Part shown: positions 1 through 10,327 of the stretch, one piece after another | Layout: each line of letters begins with the position of its first letter | Position numbering within the stretch: the stretch's first letter is position 1 | NCBI GenBank assembly: GCA_000696115.1 | Contig: JJOH01000019.1 | Span: 124,001-188,000, forward strand | Direction: 5' to 3' | Source: Streptomyces olindensis | GTDB taxonomy: Bacteria; Actinomycetota; Actinomycetes; Streptomycetales; Streptomycetaceae | DNA length: 64,000 bases | The notes under the pieces: model-generated | What the model was told of the DNA's origin: nothing | Database searches by the model: none | What the model saw: the letters and a program-made list of their open reading frames with translations, nothing else | Program-made: the position numbers and the translations under genes

Positions 1-1158
<1,158 letters not shown>

Positions 1159-1272
1159 GGTCCACCTCCGTTCGTCGCACCGGACGGTTACCCGGGGTGG
1201 CGTCCGGGAAGCCGGCCCGCGGAACCCGGCGGCGCGGTCACCCGGTGCGCCACCCACCGGCCGAGTGCCCCG

Positions 1273-2367
1273 TCACGGCATCGTGCCCTGGCCGCTGATC
1301 AGGTCGGTGACCGCGGGGAGGCCGCCCCGCGCGAGGGCGGCGCGCTGCCGGTCCGCGCCGGTACCGTCCTGCAGGAGCCGGTGGATCAGGGACGTGACCT
1401 GCCGGGTGTCGCCGGAGGCGTCGAGTGCGGGGGCGACGTAGCGCAGGAACTCGTACAGCATGTCGCCGGCGCGGTGCGGTGTGCCGCCCGGGTCTACCAG
1501 GGTGTCGTCGAGACCGTGACGGGCGGCGTGCCACATGGCGGCCTGGAGCATCTCCGGGGCGCAGTCGGGCACGGGCGCGCCGGCGGCCGTCTCCGCGAGG
1601 GCGGTCTCCACCAGGCCCCGGGTGATCGCGGCGAGCATGACCGCCTCGTCCGCGTGCAGCTGGACGTCCAGGCACCGCACCTCGACGGTGGGATAGCGCG
1701 ACGACAGGCGGGCCTGCCAGTAGAGCTGGCCGGTGTCGGAGATCAGCCCGGCCTCCACCAGCCGCTGCGCACGGCGGTCGTAGTCCGCGGCGTCCCGGAA
1801 GGCCGGGGGCATGCCGCTGACGGGCCAGCGGCTGAAGATCACCGTGCGCCAGCTCGCGAAGCCGGTGTCGTGGCCGTCCCACAGCGGGGAGTTCGCCGCC
1901 ATGGCCGTCAGGGTGGGCAGCCAGGGCCGGATCCGGTTCAGGACCTGCACACCCGCCTCGCGGTCGGGCACGGCGACATGGACGTGGGTGCCGTTCACCA
2001 GCTGCTCCGCCACCAGCTGCGGTGCCTGCGTGACCATCGCCCGGTACCGGGCCTGGTCGGTGACGGCCACGGGACGGCCGTGACGCACCGGCGGTGTGCC
2101 GCAGGCGGCGATCCGACAGCCGTGCTCCTCGGCGGCCACCCCGACGGCGTGCCGCAGCCGCAGCAGATGCCCTCCGACCTCCTCCAGGGTGTCGCACACC
2201 GGCGTGGCCACCTCGACCTGCGCCTGCAGCAGCTCGTACTGCACCTCCTGGTCGGCCACGAGACGCCCCACGCCCGCGGCGGCACGCACCTTGTCCGCGT
2301 GGGGTACCGGCAGGCCCGTGACCGGGTCGAGCAGCAGGTACTCCTCTTCCACGCCGATCGTCGTCAT
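1273..2367 (-). CDS. Carboxylate-amine ligase, YbdK / glutamate-cysteine ligase 2 family
   Basis: ATP-dependent ligase of the GCS2 superfamily (YbdK type), expected to join an amino acid through its carboxylate to an amine; weak gamma-glutamylcysteine synthesis is known for some members. It is 364 aa, close to the family norm of about 370. The hallmark GVEEEYLLLDP near residue 5 holds the metal-binding glutamates, and NGTHVHVAVPD follows in the middle. I chose the ATG at 2367 because conservation begins there (MTTIGVEEE), although the frame is open to 2442. It is followed by the phosphatase at 1158 on the same strand, 114 nt away. The physiological substrate is unknown. Confidence 0.88.
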   Translation of the reverse strand: MTTIGVEEEYLLLDPVTGLPVPHADKVRAAAGVGRLVADQEVQYELLQAQVEVATPVCDTLEEVGGHLLRLRHAVGVAAEEHGCRIAACGTPPVRHGRPVAVTDQARYRAMVTQAPQLVAEQLVNGTHVHVAVPDREAGVQVLNRIRPWLPTLTAMAANSPLWDGHDTGFASWRTVIFSRWPVSGMPPAFRDAADYDRRAQRLVEAGLISDTGQLYWQARLSSRYPTVEVRCLDVQLHADEAVMLAAITRGLVETALAETAAGAPVPDCAPEMLQAAMWHAARHGLDDTLVDPGGTPHRAGDMLYEFLRYVAPALDASGDTRQVTSLIHRLLQDGTGADRQRAALARGGLPAVTDLISGQGTMP

Positions 2368-2617
2368 CGACCACCCTCTGTTCCGCCCGGCCGACGGGCC
2401 GGACCTCCATCCGAGTGCCGCAGCCGCTTCATGACAAACCATGACACATCAAGCGAAACGGAGGGTCGACCGCTCGGACGAATGGATCATTCGGCCGTTC
2501 GGCCGAACGCCGCGCGAGGACACGTGAAGGGGACGCACCGCCGGGGCTAGGTTCCTCCGAGCCGGAGACGGCAGACGCCGTCACGCCCACACACCCTTGC
2601 TGCTGATCGAGGAACTC

Positions 2618-4333
2618 ATGGCGACCTATACCGAGCCCGTCGCGCCGGTACCCGCGGCGGAGCGCCGCGGCAGGGGGAAGGTGATCGTCACCTGGGTGAC
2701 GACCACCGATCACAAGAAGATCGGGCACCTGTACCTGATCACGTCGTTCGTGTTCTTCCTGATCGCCGGGGCACTGGCGATGGCCATCCGGGCGGAGCTG
2801 GCACGGCCCGGGCTGCAGATCCTCTCCAGCGAGCAGTACAACCAGGCGTTCACCATGCACGGCACGATCATGCTGCTGCTGTTCGCGACGCCCACCTTCG
2901 CCGGTTTCGCCAACGCCGTCATGCCCCTGCAGATCGGCTCGCCCGACGTGGCGTTCCCCCGGCTGAACATGCTGTCGTACTGGCTGTTCCTCTTCGGCGG
3001 ACTGATCGTGCTCGGCAGTTTCCTCACCCCGCAGGGCGCCGCCGACTTCGGCTGGACCGCGTACACCCCGCTCAGCGGCGGCGAGCGCACGACCCACGTC
3101 GGCGGGGACCTGTGGATCATGGGGCTGGCGCTGTCCGGCTTCGGCACGATCCTCGGCTCGGTCAACTTCATCACCACGATCATCTGCATGCGCGCCCCGG
3201 GCATGACGATGTTCCGGATGCCGATCTTCACGTGGAACGTGCTGCTCACCTCGGTGCTGGTGCTGCTGGCCTTCCCGGTCCTGGCCGCCGCGCTGCTGGT
3301 GCTGGAGGCGGACCGGCGGTTCGGCGCCCAGGTGTTCAACGCCGAGAACGGCGGGGCGGTCCTGTGGCAGCACCTGTTCTGGTTCTTCGGACACCCCGAG
3401 GTCTACATCCTGGCGCTGCCGTTCTTCGGCGTGATCAGCGAGATCATCCCCGTCTTCGCCCGCAAACCGATCTTCGGTTACACGGGTCTGATCGGCGCGA
3501 CCATCGCGATCGCCGGTCTGTCGGTGACTGTGTGGGCGCACCACATGTTCGCCACGGGCGCGGTGCTGCTGCCGTTCTTCTCCTTCATGACGTACCTGAT
3601 CGCCGTGCCGACGGGCGTGAAGTTCTTCAACTGGATCGGCACGATGTGGAAGGGCTCGCTCTCGTTCGAACCGCCCATGCTGTGGGCGGCCGGCTTCCTC
3701 GTCACCTTCCTCTTCGGCGGCCTGACCGGTGTCATCCTGGGCTCCCCGCCGCTGGACTGGCACGTCACCGACAGCTACTTCGTGGTCGCCCACTTCCACT
3801 ACGTGCTCTTCGGCACGATCGTGTTCGCGATGTTCGGCGGGTTCAGCTTCTGGTGGCCGAAGATGACCGGCACCCTTCTCGACGAACGCCTGGAGAAGAT
3901 CCACTTCTGGACGCTCTTCGCCGGCTTCCACACCACGTTCCTGGTGCAGCACTGGCTGGGCGCCGAGGGCATGCCCCGCCGCTACGCCGACTACCTGGAC
4001 GCCGACGGCTTCACCGCCCTCAACACCGTCTCCAGCATCGGCGCCTTCCTCCTCGGCCTGTCGACGCTGCCGTTCCTCTACAACGTGTGGAAGACGGCCC
4101 AGAAGGGCGAGAAGGTCGAGGTCGACGACCCGTGGGGCTACGGGCGCTCGCTGGAGTGGGCCACCTCCTGCCCGCCGCCCCGCCACAACTTCCTCACGAT
4201 GCCCAAGATCCGCTCCGAGTCCCCGGCTTTCGACCTGCGCCACCCGGACCTCGCCGTCCTCGACGAGGCGGAGAACACCGGCGGGCAGCGCGATGTGATC
4301 GACGCCGACGGGCACAAGGGCGAACGGCCGTGA
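2618..4333 (+). CDS. ctaD: Cytochrome c oxidase subunit I, stand-alone copy
   Basis: Catalytic heme-copper subunit of an aa3-type terminal oxidase, with about 12 transmembrane helices. Visible ligands: His81 in TMHGT (heme a), HPEVY at 259-263 (His259 for CuB, Glu261 of the D-channel, Tyr263), paired His308/His309 in AHHMF (CuB), and His392/His394 in HFHYVLFG (heme a3 and heme a). All key residues are present, so it should be active; the Glu in HPEVY marks an A1-type enzyme. Start ATG 2618 has GAGG 5-6 nt upstream and MATYTEP is a typical beginning. No ctaC, ctaE, ctaF or qcr genes are adjacent, so this is probably an accessory copy using subunits made elsewhere. It overlaps the next gene by GTGA. 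Confidence 0.97.
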   Translation: MATYTEPVAPVPAAERRGRGKVIVTWVTTTDHKKIGHLYLITSFVFFLIAGALAMAIRAELARPGLQILSSEQYNQAFTMHGTIMLLLFATPTFAGFANAVMPLQIGSPDVAFPRLNMLSYWLFLFGGLIVLGSFLTPQGAADFGWTAYTPLSGGERTTHVGGDLWIMGLALSGFGTILGSVNFITTIICMRAPGMTMFRMPIFTWNVLLTSVLVLLAFPVLAAALLVLEADRRFGAQVFNAENGGAVLWQHLFWFFGHPEVYILALPFFGVISEIIPVFARKPIFGYTGLIGATIAIAGLSVTVWAHHMFATGAVLLPFFSFMTYLIAVPTGVKFFNWIGTMWKGSLSFEPPMLWAAGFLVTFLFGGLTGVILGSPPLDWHVTDSYFVVAHFHYVLFGTIVFAMFGGFSFWWPKMTGTLLDERLEKIHFWTLFAGFHTTFLVQHWLGAEGMPRRYADYLDADGFTALNTVSSIGAFLLGLSTLPFLYNVWKTAQKGEKVEVDDPWGYGRSLEWATSCPPPRHNFLTMPKIRSESPAFDLRHPDLAVLDEAENTGGQRDVIDADGHKGERP

Positions 4334-4704
4334 GACGCGGCAGACGCGAACCGTCGGCCGGCGGGCGGCCTCACGTCCTGGCCGACGAGGTGGAGGGCTA
4401 TCTCCTGGCCCAGACCCATCACGACCAGGCGCGACGCGAGGCCGAGGACCTGTGCGCCCGGATGCCGTGGCTGACCGGCGCCCAGGCCGAGGAGATCGCC
4501 GGGCACTACGTCCGCACGCGCCTCGACGTCACCCGTCAGCTGCTGTTCGGCACGGTCCGGCGGGCCGAGCAGCTGCGGCACGAGTACGAGAGCCGCTACG
4601 CCGCCCTGCGGCACGCCCTGCTCAGACGCCACGCGGCCGGTGCCTGCGCCGTCCTCGCCTGCGCCGCCGGGGTGGGCGCCCTGGCGGGTCTGCCGACCCG
4701 CTGA
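4330..4704 (+). CDS. Small protein coupled to ctaD, C-terminal membrane anchor
   Basis: A 124-aa protein I cannot assign to a family. The GTG start at 4330 overlaps the ctaD stop (GTGA), so translation is coupled. Residues ~15-95 are charged and helical with an alternating hydrophobic pattern (LLAQTHHDQARREAED and AEEIAGHYVRTRL). Residues ~100-120 are a single Ala/Gly-rich hydrophobic segment near the C-terminus, suggesting a tail-anchored membrane protein with a cytoplasmic helical domain. The coupling suggests an oxidase-associated role, which is inference. Codon bias matches its neighbours. Confidence 0.75.
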   Translation: MRRGRREPSAGGRPHVLADEVEGYLLAQTHHDQARREAEDLCARMPWLTGAQAEEIAGHYVRTRLDVTRQLLFGTVRRAEQLRHEYESRYAALRHALLRRHAAGACAVLACAAGVGALAGLPTR

Positions 4705-4738
4705 TGAGCGCCGACGCCCGACGAGCCTCCCGGGCAGC

Positions 4739-4781
4739 GAGCAGGACCCGCCCCGATGCGGATGGTGGGCGGGCCCTGCTC
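4739..4781. terminator. Stem-loop terminator after ctaD operon
   Basis: A 15-bp inverted repeat, 4739-4753 against 4767-4781, with one mismatch and a 13-nt loop, 34 nt after the last stop codon. There is no T-tract, as is usual for Streptomyces. Confidence 0.6.
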
Positions 4782-4973
4782 GTGCGCACCATTGTGAGGA
4801 ACCCCGGGGGGCCGGGCCATGAGTGAGATCCCCGTGTGTGCGCGCGGCGCGCACACCCCGCGCGCAGGGCCCACTCCCCGCACGCTCGCCCCTGCCCCCG
4901 GGCGCCGCCCGGGGCCGCAAGGCGCTGCCCGCGTCCTCACATGGCACAGCTCGGCACGGGTACGCGGTGCCTC

Positions 4974-5300
4974 ATGAGCGACGACAACACCCCAGAACCG
5001 AACGACCGCGGGAGTCGGCCGGAGAGCACCGAGGAGGAGCGGGCCGCCGCCCGTCCCTTCAGCTATCCGCACCCGGAGCGGCGCGCGGGTGTGCGCGCCA
5101 CCCGCCACATCAGCCGCGACGAGGCCGACGCGGACAGCGTCCCCGGCGTGCCGGGCGGCTACGGCACCACCGGCGGCGGTCAGGCCGGCGGCCGGAGCAC
5201 GCCCCGTCCCGGCGGGGAGGACACCGCCGAGGAGTCGGGCGTGACCGACGTCGTACCGGGCCGCGAGCCGCGTCCCGACCGGGGAGGTGACCGCTCGTAG
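4974..5300 (+). CDS. Hypothetical disordered protein
   Basis: A 108-aa very hydrophilic protein, rich in Asp, Glu, Arg, Gly and Pro, with no hydrophobic core, signal peptide or recognisable motif; likely intrinsically disordered. I chose the ATG at 4974 (MSDDNTPEPND) because the composition changes there; an ATG at 4941 and an open frame back to 4836 are alternatives. No strong ribosome site is seen. Third-position GC bias supports coding. Function unknown. Confidence 0.6.
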   Translation: MSDDNTPEPNDRGSRPESTEEERAAARPFSYPHPERRAGVRATRHISRDEADADSVPGVPGGYGTTGGGQAGGRSTPRPGGEDTAEESGVTDVVPGREPRPDRGGDRS

Positions 5301-5407
5301 GTACGTACGGGACGGGAGCCCCGACCCGGACGCGACCCCGGGTGATCCCCGCCGGCCTGCGGCGACGATACTGGCAGGCACACGTACCCCCGCTCACAGA
5401 TGGACCC

Positions 5408-6550
5408 ATGCCGACCTCCCCCACCGTCCGCCCCCTCACCCCCGCCACGGTGTGGCTGGCCCGCGGCCGCCGTACCGGAGGCGCCGCGGAAGAGACTCTC
5501 CGGCGCTCGCTCCAGCAGCGCAAGGACAGCCAGGACATCGACGACTTCGTGGAGTTGCCCGCCGACGAGACGGCCCCCTCGGAGCGGGTCTTCGAGGCCC
5601 GCTGGCGGGTGGACGACGCGGTGACCGTGCGCGCCCGGCTGAGCCTGACGCCCGGTCCGGGCGACGGGCAGGAGTGGCTGCTGGTCGCGGAGGCCGAGCA
5701 GCCGTGGCGGGAGGCGTGGCCGTCCCCGGCGGGCCTGTTCTGGCCGGAGGAGCCGGACACGGCGTGGGTCCAGGACGCCGCCACGGGCCTGTCCCTGCGG
5801 GAGATCAACCCGCTCCCCCAGGACGACAAGGAGACCCGTCGCCTGCTGCGGAACGCGGTGCGCGGCGGCTGGCACATCCACGTGGTCGTCCACGAGGCGA
5901 TGACCACCGACGACCGCGGCCGGGTGCCGCTCGCGCGGTGGCTCCCGCCGGGCCTGCGGCACCGCGTGGTGGAACACCGCGCCGCGCCCCAGCAGCACCG
6001 GGGCCTCAACTGGGCCCTGCGCGACCTCGGTGTCCAGGTGCCGCGCGGCGGTGCCGTGGTCCTGCCCGGCACGCCGGCCCCGGAGGGCTACGACGCCCCG
6101 GACTTCTCCGTGCGCGCGGTCTTCCTCGACGGCTCGGAGCCGACTGACCTCGTCGACGCGGTGAAGCGGTTCGCGGCGCTGCCCAGACCCCTGCCCGACG
6201 GCGCCGAGGCCGCCCTCACCGCGCTGCGGGAGGACTGGCACCTGCTGACGCTCCAGGAGGAGCTGGAGCGCCAGCGCGGTCTGGTGGCCATGTACGCCGA
6301 GGCGCTGGAGGCCATGACGAAGTCGCGCGACCTGTACCGGGAGGCGGCCGAACGCGCCCACGAGGCCCTGGCCGCCTACCAGGAGTCCGCCGGGGCCGCT
6401 CCGGCCCGGGAGGAGTCGTCCGGTGCGCCCGCCGCGTCCCCGCTCCAGCAGCTCACCCGGACCCTGGAACGCTTCAGGAGCAGGCGCCCGGCGGCAACGG
6501 CCCAGGACGCGGGGAGCGCGGACGTCGAGCAGGTGAAGTCGGAGCCGTAA
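5408..6550 (+). CDS. Hypothetical protein with C-terminal coiled coil
   Basis: A 380-aa soluble protein I do not recognise. The N-terminal ~260 residues look like a mixed alpha/beta domain with several conserved-looking Trp residues (LFWPEEPDTAWVQD near residue 120). Residues ~265-330 form a predicted long helix or coiled coil (LQEELERQRGLVAMYAEALE), followed by a low-complexity Ala/Pro tail. The ATG at 5408 was chosen over the upstream ATG at 5342, whose extension looks non-coding. It stands alone between two short intergenic gaps. No function is proposed. Confidence 0.75.
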   Translation: MPTSPTVRPLTPATVWLARGRRTGGAAEETLRRSLQQRKDSQDIDDFVELPADETAPSERVFEARWRVDDAVTVRARLSLTPGPGDGQEWLLVAEAEQPWREAWPSPAGLFWPEEPDTAWVQDAATGLSLREINPLPQDDKETRRLLRNAVRGGWHIHVVVHEAMTTDDRGRVPLARWLPPGLRHRVVEHRAAPQQHRGLNWALRDLGVQVPRGGAVVLPGTPAPEGYDAPDFSVRAVFLDGSEPTDLVDAVKRFAALPRPLPDGAEAALTALREDWHLLTLQEELERQRGLVAMYAEALEAMTKSRDLYREAAERAHEALAAYQESAGAAPAREESSGAPAASPLQQLTRTLERFRSRRPAATAQDAGSADVEQVKSEP

Positions 6551-6642
6551 CGCCCGCCTCGCGAGGCGCACGTGTCAGTCGAGGGCTCGTGGATACGCGT
6601 TCCGTACGGCAGTACGGCCCGCCCGGAAAGGTCCCCGACGAC

Positions 6643-7173
6643 ATGGGCAACGACCAGCACCACTCGGAGACGACACTCCGCGTCAACGGCAAACCCCACA
6701 CGCTCACGGTCGACCACCGACGGGTCCTGCTGGACCTGCTGCGGGAGGATCTCGGTCTCACGGGCGCCAAGAAGGGCTGCGACCACGGCCAGTGCGGCGC
6801 CTGCACGGTCCTGGTGGACGGGCGGCGCCTGAACAGCTGTCTGCTGTTCGCGGTCGCCCTGGACGGCTGTGACGTCACCACCGTCGAGGGCCTCGCCGGC
6901 GACGGGGAGGAACCGCACCCGCTGCAGCGCGCCTTCCTGGAGCGCGACGCCTTCCAGTGCGGCTACTGCACCCCGGGCCAGATCTGCTCCGCGGTCGGCG
7001 TGCTCGCCGAGGCGGCGGCCGGACACCCCTCGCACGTCACCGATCCCGGGGCGCCCTCGGGTCAGCCGGTGCCGCTGGACCGGGACGAGATCCGGGAGCG
7101 GCTGAGCGGCAACCTGTGCCGGTGCGGTGCGTATCCGCGGATCGCCGAGGCGGTGGAGGACGTGATCCCGTGA
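6643..7173 (+). CDS. Aldehyde oxidoreductase, 2Fe-2S subunit (PaoA / xanthine dehydrogenase small-subunit type)
   Basis: Electron-transfer subunit of a molybdenum hydroxylase. The N-terminal plant-ferredoxin-like domain has the first cluster motif CDHGQCGACTVL plus a later Cys in LNSC; the C-terminal helical domain has CGYCTPGQ and NLCRCG for the second cluster. It is 176 aa from ATG 6643, which has GGAAAGG about 11 nt upstream; an in-frame ATG at 6589 would add 18 unconserved residues. E. coli PaoA has a Tat signal; none is visible here, so the complex is probably cytoplasmic. The stop overlaps the next gene's GTG (GTGA), giving a coupled three-gene operon. Confidence 0.95.
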   Translation: MGNDQHHSETTLRVNGKPHTLTVDHRRVLLDLLREDLGLTGAKKGCDHGQCGACTVLVDGRRLNSCLLFAVALDGCDVTTVEGLAGDGEEPHPLQRAFLERDAFQCGYCTPGQICSAVGVLAEAAAGHPSHVTDPGAPSGQPVPLDRDEIRERLSGNLCRCGAYPRIAEAVEDVIP

Positions 7174-8174
7174 AGGAGTTCGCCTACGTCCGCGCCGGGA
7201 GCGTCGAGGAGGCGACCTCCGCGTACGCCTCCCACGCCGGGGCCCGCTATCTCGGCGGCGGCACCAACCTCGTCGATCTGATGAAGCTCGGCGTCGAGAC
7301 GCCCGCCGCGCTCATCGACGTCACCCGGCTGCCGCTGGACGCGGTGGAGGAACTGCCCGACGGCGGGCTGCGGATCGGGGCGATGGTCCGCAACAGCGAC
7401 CTCGCGGCCCACCCCCTCGTACGCGACCGGTACCCGGCGCTGTCGCAGGCGGTGCTCGCGGGTGCCTCCGGGCAGTTGCGCAACGCGGCGACGACCGGCG
7501 GCAACCTGCTCCAGCGCACCCGGTGCCCGTACTTCCAGGACCTGTCCAAGCCGTGCAACAAGCGCGAGCCGGGCAGCGGCTGCGGCGCGCGGGACGGCGT
7601 CCACCGCGACCACGCGGTGCTGGGCCACTCCGCGCACTGCATCGCCACCCATCCCTCGGACATGGCGGTGGCGCTGGCCGCCCTGGACGGGCGTGTCGAA
7701 CTGTACGGCCCCGAGGGCGCCCGGCGTGTCGCGGCGGCGGACTTCCACCGGCTGCCCGGGGACCGGCCCGAGCAGGACACCGAGATCCGGCCGGGCGAGC
7801 TGGTCACCGGCGTGGTGCTGCCGGCCGCGTCGGCAGGGCTGCCGTCGGCGTACCGCAAGGCACGCGACCGGGCCTCGTACGCCTTCGCGCTCGCGTCCGT
7901 CGCGGTCGTGCTGCGCGTGGCGGACGGTGTGGTGGGCCACGCGGGCCTCGCCTTCGGGGCGCTGGCGCACCGGCCGTGGCGGGCCCGGCGGGCGGAGGAG
8001 GCGCTGCTGGGCGCGGCTCCCACCCGGGCCGCGTTCGAGCACGCCGTCGACCTCGAACTCTCCGCCGCGCGGCCGCTGCGGGACAACGCCTACAAGGTGC
8101 CGCTCGCCCGGAATCTCGCCGTGGACGTGCTGTCCCGGCTGACCGACACCGCGCTCACGAGGAGGGCGTCATGA
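7170..8174 (+). CDS. Aldehyde oxidoreductase, FAD subunit with 4Fe-4S loop (PaoB type)
   Basis: FAD-binding subunit (334 aa) that passes electrons from the iron-sulfur subunit to the acceptor. The FAD motif GGGTNLVDLM lies near residue 29 and ATTGGNLLQRTRCPYF near 109. A cysteine-rich insertion holds CPYF, PCNKREPGSGCGARDG and HCIATHPSDM; the same arrangement carries an extra 4Fe-4S cluster in E. coli PaoB, and all four Cys appear present. The GTG start at 7170 overlaps the previous stop. The next gene begins inside its last codons (ATGA at 8171). Confident on family; the natural electron acceptor is unknown. Confidence 0.95.
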   Translation: MKEFAYVRAGSVEEATSAYASHAGARYLGGGTNLVDLMKLGVETPAALIDVTRLPLDAVEELPDGGLRIGAMVRNSDLAAHPLVRDRYPALSQAVLAGASGQLRNAATTGGNLLQRTRCPYFQDLSKPCNKREPGSGCGARDGVHRDHAVLGHSAHCIATHPSDMAVALAALDGRVELYGPEGARRVAAADFHRLPGDRPEQDTEIRPGELVTGVVLPAASAGLPSAYRKARDRASYAFALASVAVVLRVADGVVGHAGLAFGALAHRPWRARRAEEALLGAAPTRAAFEHAVDLELSAARPLRDNAYKVPLARNLAVDVLSRLTDTALTRRAS

Positions 8175-10270
8175 CCGGCAGCGTGGGCGCTCCCGCCGAG
8201 CGCCGGGAGGGACGGGAGAAGGTCAGCGGCACCGCCCGCTACGCCGCCGAGTACCACGTGCCCGGGCGGGCCCAGGCCTGGCCCGTGCCGGCGGCCGTCG
8301 CCCGGGGGCGGGTGACCGGCGTCGACACGGCGGCCGCCCTGACCGTGCCCGGGGTGCTCGCCGTCCTCACCCACGAGAACGCGCCGCGGCTTCGGGAGCC
8401 GGACGACGCGACGCTCGCCGTGCTCCAGGACCCGCGGGTTCCGCACCGGGGCTGGTTCGTGGCCCTGGTGGTGGCCGAGACCCTGGAGGCGGCCCGGGCC
8501 GGTGCCGCCGCCGTCCGCGTCGCCTACGACGCCGAGGGGCACGACGTGGCCCTCACCGCCTCGCACCCGGGTCTGTACGTGCCCGAGGAGGCCAACGCCG
8601 GTGCGCCGGGCCTGCGTGAACAGGGCGATCCCGATGGGGCGTTCGACTCCGCGGCCGCCCGGGTCGACGTGGTGTACCGGGTGCCGCCGCTGCACAACCA
8701 CCCCATGGAGCCGCACGCCAGCACCGCCCGCTGGGAGGACGGCCGGCTCACGGTGCACACCTCCAGCCAGGGCACCAACGCGGTACGGGCCGCGCTCGCC
8801 GGGCTGTTCGGGCTGCCCGAGGAGCGGATCGTCGTCACCGCCGAGCACGTCGGCGGCGGCTTCGGCTCGAAGGGGACGCCACGGCCCGACGTCGTCCTGG
8901 CCGCGATGGCGGCCCGGCAGACCGGGCGGCCGGTCACCGTGTCGCTCCCCCGCCGGTACCTGCCCGCCGTCGTCGGGCACCGCGCGCCGACGCTGCACCG
9001 GCTGCGGCTGGGGGCCGACGAGGACGGCCACCTTTCGTCCCTCACGCACGAGGTCGGCACGCACACCTCCCGCATCAAGGAGTTCGTGGAGCACGCGGCG
9101 GTCCCCGCACGCGTGATGTACGCCGCGCCCCACCGCCGCACGGTGCACCGGGTCGCCGCGCTGGACGTGCCCTCGCCGTCGTGGATGCGGGCGCCGGGCG
9201 AGGCTCCGGGCATGTACGCGCTGGAGTCCGCCATGGACGAACTCGCGACCGAACTCGACATGGACCCGATCGAGTTGCGCGTCCGCAACGAGCCGGACGT
9301 CGAGCCCGACAGCGGCCTGCCGTTCAGCAGCAGGCACCTGGTCGAGTGCCTGCGGGAGGGTGCCCGGCGCTTCGGATGGGCCGGGCGCGATCCCCGGCCG
9401 GGGACCCGCCGGGAAGGGCCCCTGCTGCGGGGCACGGGCGTGGCGGCGGCGACGTACCCCGTCATGGTGGGGCCCTCCACGGCCGCGGCCCGCGCCCTGC
9501 CCGACGGGACGTACCTGGTGCGGGTCAACGCCACCGACATCGGCACGGGGGCCCGGACCGTGCTCGCGCAGGTGGGCGCCGACGCCCTCGGGGTGCCGCT
9601 GGAGCGGGTGCGGATCGAGATCGGCAGCAGTGAGCTCCCGTCGGCGCCGCTGGCCGGCGGCTCGTCCGGCACCGCCTCCTGGGGCTGGGCGGTCCACGAG
9701 GCCTGCGCCCGGCTGGCCCGGCGGCTGGCCGAGCACACCGGGCCGCTGCCCGAGCAGGGCGTCGAGGCCCGCGCGGACACGACCGGGACGGCGGACGCCG
9801 AGAGCGAACGGGCGCGGCACGCCTTCGGGGCGCACTTCGCCGAGGTCGCCGTGGACACCGTCTCCGGCGAGGTACGCGTGGGCCGGCTGCTCGGGGTGTA
9901 CGCGGCCGGGCGCGTCCTCAACGCCCGCACGGGGCGTTCCCAGTTCGTCGGCGGCATGACGATGGGTCTGGGCATGGCGCTGACGGAGGGCAGCACGATG
10001 GACGCCGCGTTCGGTGACTTCACCGAGTCGGACCTGGCTTCGTACCACGTGCCCGTGCATGCCGACGTCGGCGAGATCGAGGCGCACTGGCTCGACGAGG
10101 ACGATCCGTGGCTCAACCCGATGGGCAGCAAGGGCATCGGGGAGATCGGCATCGTCGGGACGGCCGCGGCGATCGGCAACGCGGTCCATCACGCCACCGG
10201 CGTCCGCTTCCGTGAACTCCCGCTCACGCCGGACCGGGTGCTGACCGGGATGCTCGGCGCGCGGGCGTAG
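8171..10270 (+). CDS. Aldehyde oxidoreductase, molybdenum-binding subunit (PaoC type)
   Basis: Catalytic subunit (699 aa) holding the molybdopterin cofactor and oxidising aldehydes or N-heterocycles. Motifs: EHVGGGFGSKG near residue 228 (molybdopterin contact), WMRAPGEAPG near 338, and GSKGIGEIGIVG with the catalytic base Glu658. Length and order match PaoC rather than long xanthine dehydrogenase large subunits. The ATG start at 8171 has AGGAGGG 5 nt upstream and overlaps the previous stop. No XdhC/PaoD-type cofactor chaperone gene is adjacent, so insertion must rely on a gene elsewhere. A strong stem-loop follows at 10281. Substrate is not predictable from sequence. Confidence 0.95.
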   Translation: MTGSVGAPAERREGREKVSGTARYAAEYHVPGRAQAWPVPAAVARGRVTGVDTAAALTVPGVLAVLTHENAPRLREPDDATLAVLQDPRVPHRGWFVALVVAETLEAARAGAAAVRVAYDAEGHDVALTASHPGLYVPEEANAGAPGLREQGDPDGAFDSAAARVDVVYRVPPLHNHPMEPHASTARWEDGRLTVHTSSQGTNAVRAALAGLFGLPEERIVVTAEHVGGGFGSKGTPRPDVVLAAMAARQTGRPVTVSLPRRYLPAVVGHRAPTLHRLRLGADEDGHLSSLTHEVGTHTSRIKEFVEHAAVPARVMYAAPHRRTVHRVAALDVPSPSWMRAPGEAPGMYALESAMDELATELDMDPIELRVRNEPDVEPDSGLPFSSRHLVECLREGARRFGWAGRDPRPGTRREGPLLRGTGVAAATYPVMVGPSTAAARALPDGTYLVRVNATDIGTGARTVLAQVGADALGVPLERVRIEIGSSELPSAPLAGGSSGTASWGWAVHEACARLARRLAEHTGPLPEQGVEARADTTGTADAESERARHAFGAHFAEVAVDTVSGEVRVGRLLGVYAAGRVLNARTGRSQFVGGMTMGLGMALTEGSTMDAAFGDFTESDLASYHVPVHADVGEIEAHWLDEDDPWLNPMGSKGIGEIGIVGTAAAIGNAVHHATGVRFRELPLTPDRVLTGMLGARA

Positions 10271-10280
10271 CCCGCGGGCG

Positions 10281-10308
10281 GGACCGGATCCACCCGTGGA
10301 TCCGGTCC
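10281..10308. terminator. Bidirectional terminator hairpin
   Basis: Perfect 13-bp inverted repeat (10281-10293 with 10296-10308, 2-nt loop) between two convergent genes. Confidence 0.8.
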
Positions 10309-10327
10309 GGCGCGGTGACCACGGGAG

